A DNA stretch of 64,000 nucleotides, from NCBI RefSeq assembly GCF_963675165.1, contig NC_087381.1, forward strand, positions 3,100,001 through 3,164,000, read 5' to 3'. Made by a program: the position numbers and the translations under genes. Shown piece after piece: positions 58,860 through 64,000 of this stretch (its first letter is position 1; each line of letters opens with the position of its first letter). The stretch is from Halichondria panicea. Taxonomy: Eukaryota > Porifera > Demospongiae > Suberitida > Halichondriidae. A model generated the notes under the pieces. That model saw only the letters and a program-made list of their open reading frames with translations. It did no database searches and had not been told where the DNA came from.

Positions 58860-58917
58860 TAGCGGCCTCGATCCCAGGCTAACTTCCTTGAAGAGTGGAG
58901 GCCAGTGAAGGAGACTA
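58860..58917. mobile_element. TAGCGGCCTCGATCCCAGG MITE remnant
   Basis: A 58-bp piece flanked by CATTATAAG (58851-58859 and 58918-58926; the match extends to CTACATTATAAG). The right end is worn. Confidence 0.65.
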
Positions 58918-59211
58918 CATTATAAGATGTGAAATCAGACTCTGAGGGTCAAATTATATGCTACCCTATATTATTCTCAATTAAGTCTCCCTATTATGCT
59001 AACTCAGGCGTAGTCTTGCTGATTGTGCGCATGTGTCTTGTAAGATTTGGTAAAGATCACAAGTCCCAAAAGCAAATTATTGTGCCGGTCAGTCCCTCGT
59101 GACACCATGTACCAGGAGTGCATGAATATTCATGACTGTACGTACAGACTTTGATTCAAGACTAAGCATTGTATCTTTGCTGAACAGAGATACTTTATTA
59201 ATATTTTCATC

Positions 59212-62200
59212 ATGAAGATTACCATCTTACTGACTGCTGTTGTATACTTGGCTGCAGTGAGTTATTTCTGTGTGTGATATTAGACTATAAAACTACACAT
59301 TCACTGTTGCTGCTGTTAAAGTATTTCAGCTACAATACTCTCTTTCCAGGCAAACCCACTGCAGAATGTCTCCACCCTGCATTGCACTGGTGAATGTCAG
59401 CAAGGAGGTATGTATAATTATATATAAGTTGGTGGCAGCACGTAATACCACATGCATGCATGCTTAATCCATGACTCAGTGCACTCTAAGTTACAGCATT
59501 TGCATTGTGGTTAGAATCTTGCCTTATTGTTAATACTGCTTGTTTTTTGAGCAATTAATAATTATTATTGTGTAGTCACCCACTGATATTGTAAGCAGAA
59601 ACTTTTTTAAGTTATGCTTAATAATTTATTGTCATGTGTGCATGTGCTTATAATAAATTGTCAGTTTGTATCATTTATTTTAGCCAAAGCCCCTCTGATG
59701 AATCGAGTGATGCGTCTCAAGCTCAAAGAGCACGAGGAGTGTGTGAAGGAACACCAATGCCCTACTGTAGCACCAGCTCTTAGCGACACACCGTGTGTGA
59801 GTGGAAGGGCAGGGGAATACGAGTGCAGCAATGTGGATCTTCTCTCTTTTGTGCCGCTGAAAGACATGGGTTGCAATGGAGACGGAAATGATATCTGGGG
59901 CTGGACTGACTCTGATACAAAGAAAGAATACGCTATTGTTGGCTGTCAAGATGGTACATCGTTTGTGGATATCACTGAGCCCACAAAACCAGTAGTGATG
60001 GGTTTCATGAAGACACAGACAGTTTCTAGTTTGTGGAGAGATATTAAGGTAATTGAGGTTTGTTGTTTAAGTTGTAAGACAATACAATAAACACTGTCTG
60101 TGGGTCATTGTTCAAATTATTCATTAATTTTATTATACCCACACACAACTTGGTCATGACTCTAATTAGCACTAACATGTGACCAGTACACACAGCATTA
60201 TGAATACTGCATGCATGCACTGACAGATTTCTTAAGCAGACTTTTTTAGTATATATAATTACTGTGTAGGTATTCAAAGACCATGCCTTTGTAGTAAGTG
60301 AGGCACGCAACCATGGAATGCAAGTGTACGACCTAACAGAACTCAGGAATCTCATTCCTGGCCAAATTTATGAGCTAACACCCACTGTATACTACTCAGA
60401 AATGGGTAACACACACAATATTGTTGCTAATGAAGAGACAGGTTTCATGTATGCTGTTGGTACAAGTACTTGCCGTGGAGGACTTCACATGATTGATGTG
60501 AAAGATCCAAAAGATCCGAAATTTGTGGGCTGTTTTGCGGGAGATGGATACGTTCATGACGCTCAGTGTGTGATCTATAAAGGACCAGATGAGAAGTACA
60601 CTGGCATGGAGATCTGCTTCTGTTACAATGAGGACACTCTTACTATCGTAGATGTAACTAATAAGAATGAACCGAAACAGCTAGCAACAAAGCCCTATGC
60701 TGGCTCTCAGTACACACATCAGGTCAGTGCTGCATGCTTTGTCATTAACAACTGTACTATATAAGTACGCCTTTGGCATTGGATGTTTGGACGGTTCATT
60801 CACAACTTATTTTTCAAGGTATACTGCACAAGAACCAGTAATGAAAGAAACCGCTATAGCTTCAGTATAATTGTAGTTTTATGGACTCTCTTTCTTGTTA
60901 ACTTTAGGGATGGCTGAACGAGGAGCAGTCTCATCTTCTTATGAATGATGAACTGGATGAAATGTACGGATCCAGAAAGAATACTCGCAGTATGATTTGG
61001 AACGTGAAGGATCTTGCTAATCCGACGCTTGTGGATAGTTTTTATTCAGAGAAGGAGGCAGTTGATCATAACCTGTACATTAGGTGAGATAATTATACTG
61101 CATGGTATAATTTATTATTATAATTATGCATGCATGCATGATCAATGTATCGTATATATGAAAATGTGTAGTATAAAATGTGTGTGTTATATCATCGTCG
61201 GGTTTTGAAATCAAGATTCTTTCTTGTCACAATTGCGAGTTTTTGAATAGCTAGATCGCAAACAAGAGACACGCAAAGAGTGAGCATGTGCATGCAATTC
61301 GCAATACAACCAATGCAAAGCGTTTAATTGTCATAATTTGCCGATTATAACTACGAATTTTCAAATACTTAAGTTGTATGTTGTCACATTCTTTTGTTTT
61401 TACAGGGGAAAACTGGCTTATGAGTCTAACTACAGTGCTGGACTGCGTATCCTAAACATCGAGACTATAACTAACACTGATCCAAAGCTAGAAGAAGTTG
61501 GATTCTTTGATGTGTCCCCAGAGCACAATGGAGTCACATTTAATGGTGCCTGGTCAGCGTATGTCTATTTTGAAAGCCAAAGTATCATAGTGAGCAGGTG
61601 AGCATGATTTAGGGTCCAGAGTTTTGTGGCTAAAGCATAATACCGTATAGCGGGTATATTTCGAGGGTATAAATGTTCGCGGTTTTCGCGGATTGAGCCT
61701 GTACCGCGAAAATTTATACCCACGAAAATTTATAATAGTAGGCATGTTCAGTATTATGGATTCGAGGCTAACAGTGTGGAGGTACAGCTGCATGTTGATG
61801 TGCCAAAAGGCTGGAACTCAGACCACGAAAATAAAATCCACGAAATCCTTTGTAATGGTCCATGGATCCGCGAAAATTTATACCCTCGAAATATACCCGC
61901 TATACGGTATGACTTACATAATTATTATAATAATAACATTACGTTTTGGTTAGCATATAATTATAACCAGGAGCACATGCACACATGAGGGGATGGAGCG
62001 TCTTACTACGCGGATTCTGTATTGTCTGGCTATATTATGTACAAATCATGCCATACATGTATGTCAAACCGCTATATAAGTGCTGCTGACATTGTTCATT
62101 GTACTTCAATCAAACGTGTTATCAGCCACACATCTAGTACAGAGCACTTAGCATACGTTACAAACAAGGAAATGTCGTATAGAGGATAGTGAATCCGCAA

Positions 62201-63603
62201 TACTATGGATAGTAAGACTATGGATAGTAAGACGCTCCACCTCCTCATCTGTTCCTAATTATAATGTATAACGCGAAATTTTCGAGGCACTTATATTCGT
62301 GGAATGTCCTCTAAAAGTGGATATTAAATTAAGCTCCTCGAAATTTCACGCTGTACAACATCCAATAAAACTGTCGCGTGTACTCGTGGGTAAGAATTAT
62401 GCTGATGTAATGGCCACTTATATTATAAGAATAATAGACAGCTAGGATTTGGTCAATAGTATATATGCTTGGTTCTTGAGTTATGCCTAGTTTTACTTAC
62501 TTGGAATGCCATTGCAGCCTTTTCAAAAGAGTGCGTAGAAAAACGTGTCTATGCAGTGTTCCTACTCTACTTAGTGGTTAGCTCTGCACTAGAAAGAACG
62601 CTAGCTATTGGTAGCTGTAAGGGTGAGAATAGAGCTGCAAGGCTCTGCTGATGCAGCCATTAATTTTAGACTTTTTAAACAATCATGGTCGATCATCCCA
62701 CTCTTTGTGATTCTGGATACTGCCTGCGCAGCAAAATCTGATCATCCTCTGACAATAATAATAAGCTATTAGTTAGTATAGCTTTATGTTATTGTTTTTC
62801 TTGTAAACCGTATCGGGTTTTACCACTGTTGTGGCTGACGAGGGTCTGAAGGAAGCTTGAAGCTTATCGAGTCAGATCTCCCGGGACCTCCCCAGCTTTA
62901 CATCTCATCCGTCAGGATGCAGTGGACAGTAGTGAATATACTGAACACCTATACTTGTTTTTCAAGCCAGAGTGAACTCCTTAGAAATGCATGTGTTCGG
63001 AGGCTAATACTCCTTGGAAAATGTTTCCTCTACTGATAGGACTCGAACTCTCAACCTTCCGATCTTGAGTCTAGTGCTTTACCCACTGGCCGTGCATGCA
63101 CCAGTAGCTCTTTAACACCTCCACCGACGCATCAGCACCCGCAGTGCTTTCATCCCATTAGTCTTGCCTCCCACTACTAGTCTAAAGTGAAGAACCCTCC
63201 CTTAAAGAGACAGTTGAGTTATTGGGTGAGAAGGTGGGGCTAAGTAAAAAAAGCAGATATAATCCACTGCATTTACACACATGCAGTGCAACATGCTATC
63301 CATGGTAGTGATGCCCTATATAGCTATAGAGCACTGGTTTACTTTGATCTACCCACTCACTGGGCAACAATGGGCTATTATTTTGGAATTTGCATGCATG
63401 TACCTATAGCCCGTGATGGTTTATGAAGACATAGTATTATTACTGAATCCAATCGCATTGCTTGCATAATTAGGGGAGTATTGTGATTAATTGTGTGTAT
63501 GATTTTTCCTCCTATTATTTAACTGACCATGGTGATAATTCGTCACTGCAGCATTGAGAGAGGACTGTTCGTGCTCAAGTACACTGGGCCAGAAGCTATG
63601 TAA
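59212..63603 (+). CDS. Secreted choice-of-anchor B (LVIVD beta-propeller) protein
   Basis: Complete 446-residue protein from seven exons in phase: 59212-59256, 59350-59407, 59684-60048, 60270-60722, 60908-61083, 61406-61597 and 63552-63603. It has a signal peptide (MKITILLTAVVYLAA) and a cysteine-containing N-terminal segment. LVIVD-type repeats then make a beta-propeller of the choice-of-anchor B family: VDLLSFVPLKDMGC, GNDIWGWTDSDTKKEYAIVG, DGTSFVDITEPTKPVVMGF, HGMQVYDLTELR, NTHNIVANEETGFMYAVG, GLHMIDVKDPKDPKFVGCF, EDTLTIVDVTNKNEP, YTHQGWLNEEQ, AVDHNLYIRG, SAGLRILNIE and FNGAWSAY, ending IERGLFVLKYTGPEAM. No anchor or membrane helix follows, so it should be soluble and secreted. The family is widespread in marine bacteria and some animals; its biochemical role is unknown. 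The last intron (1954 bp) is expanded by two MITEs, repeat R and a SINE. Confidence 0.92.
61643..61907. mobile_element. CCGTATAGCGGG MITE, TA target duplication
   Basis: 265 bp with ends CCGTATAGCGGGTATATTTC and GAAATATACCCGCTATACGG, flanked by TA. Inner arms contain CGCGAAAATTTATACC. It lies in the last intron of the choice-of-anchor B gene. Confidence 0.85.
62267..62355. mobile_element. Worn CCGTATAGCG-family MITE
   Basis: GTATAACGCGAAATTTTCGA on the left pairs with CTCGAAATTTCACGCTGTAC on the right. Confidence 0.65.
62463..62740 (+). repeat. Dispersed repeat R, 3' part
   Basis: Contains GCAGCCTTTTCAAAAGAGTG, GCTGCAAGGCTCTGCTGATG and ATCATGGTCGATCATCCCAC, matching the copies at 37262 and 54466. 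Confidence 0.75.
62790..63110 (-). mobile_element. tRNA-derived SINE
   Basis: On the minus strand, 63100-63035 looks like a tRNA: CAGTGGGTAAAGCACTAGAC resembles an A box region and GAGAGTTCGAGTCCTATC a B box. A tail follows with GGATGAGATGTAAAGCTGGG and GGTCCCGGGAGATCTGACTC, typical of invertebrate SINEs. This is a retroposon, not a functional tRNA gene, since the acceptor arms do not pair convincingly. Confidence 0.65.
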
Positions 63604-63910
63604 TTACTATTACTGCAAGTCTTGAGCAGAAACTGTATAAACTATATAAAAAAAACTCTAAACTATATAAATAATACTACTGTTTTTTCACAGTGCATGT
63701 AATTGATTTTTGCAAGTATAATTATGTATAGACGTCTATATAATTACATATACCTATACATATAGCTTTCTTATTCTAGTGACAACTATAATGATGTGTG
63801 TCTATACTACCCATACTGCTTTGAAACTTCTATTTGATTAAAATGCGCTCATGATGTTTCAGTATACGAATCTATTAAATCATGCACTTAACCTTATGCA
63901 CATGAGCAAA

Positions 63911-63916
63911 AATAAA
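63911..63916 (+). terminator. Possible polyadenylation signal of the choice-of-anchor B gene
   Basis: AATAAA lies 308 bases after the stop codon in AT-rich sequence. The last 400 bases of the window contain nothing else recognisable. Confidence 0.45.
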
Positions 63917-64000
63917 TTCCATCAAGATACAATCATTATACAATCAAACATGCATGCATAATTATAAACTACGTGTCGGTATAATTATTGTTTGTCCACA

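Noticed and set aside
63035-63100. tRNA gene
   Set aside because: Box-like motifs exist but the arms do not pair convincingly and a SINE tail follows.

Overview
This window looks like nuclear DNA of a demosponge (an Amphimedon-type animal; species not determinable here). It is AT-rich with scattered TAATTATA motifs. Genes carry many short GT-AG introns, and the protein types (CARD and death-fold proteins, TPR-CHAT, OAS, choice-of-anchor B) fit a sponge. Between genes it is packed with short inverted-repeat transposons (MITEs). There is no bacterial operon, CRISPR array or rRNA. Exon joins below were worked out by hand from splice sites and reading phase. Family names come from remembered motifs, not from searches.

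Layout. 1-2582 (+): 3' part of an ESCRT-III CHMP2A gene. 3126-4238 (-): intronless MATH-BTB gene. 4.2-14.6 kb: repeat-rich, with a decayed copy (6829-7053) of the next gene. 14714-16564 (+): secreted zinc metallopeptidase with a TATA box. 16.6-21 kb: transposons. 21059-22065 (-): death-domain gene remnant interrupted by a MITE. 25460-33789 (-): a TPR-CHAT caspase-like protease, whose two long exons are separated by a 5.3-kb transposon-filled intron. 34222-39278 (+): a CARD-like protein with a C-terminal three-helix membrane region, head to head with the TPR-CHAT gene over a 432-bp shared upstream region. 40.9-43.4 kb: DIRS-type retrotransposon remnant. 43978-54430 (-): three 2'-5'-oligoadenylate synthetase (OAS) copies, the first intact, the second frameshifted, the third truncated. 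55.9-58.5 kb: gene remnants, one split by a MITE. 59212-63603 (+): complete secreted choice-of-anchor B (LVIVD) gene.

How it may fit together. The middle of the window is enriched for innate-immunity or cell-death type proteins: death domain, TPR-CHAT protease, CARD-membrane protein and the OAS cluster. The most interesting arrangement is the divergent TPR-CHAT / CARD-membrane pair, which resembles a protease plus membrane-effector module. That functional link is inference from domains and position only.

Mobile DNA falls into recognisable groups: TAG-ended MITEs with 9-bp target duplications (MULE-like, nine copies), TA-duplicating CCGTATAGCG and CAGTGC families, a 511-512-bp TAA-duplicating family (two copies in opposite orientation), a 5-bp-duplicating CAGGGTGTCAT family, a pogo-like MITE, and LINE, SINE and DIRS remnants.
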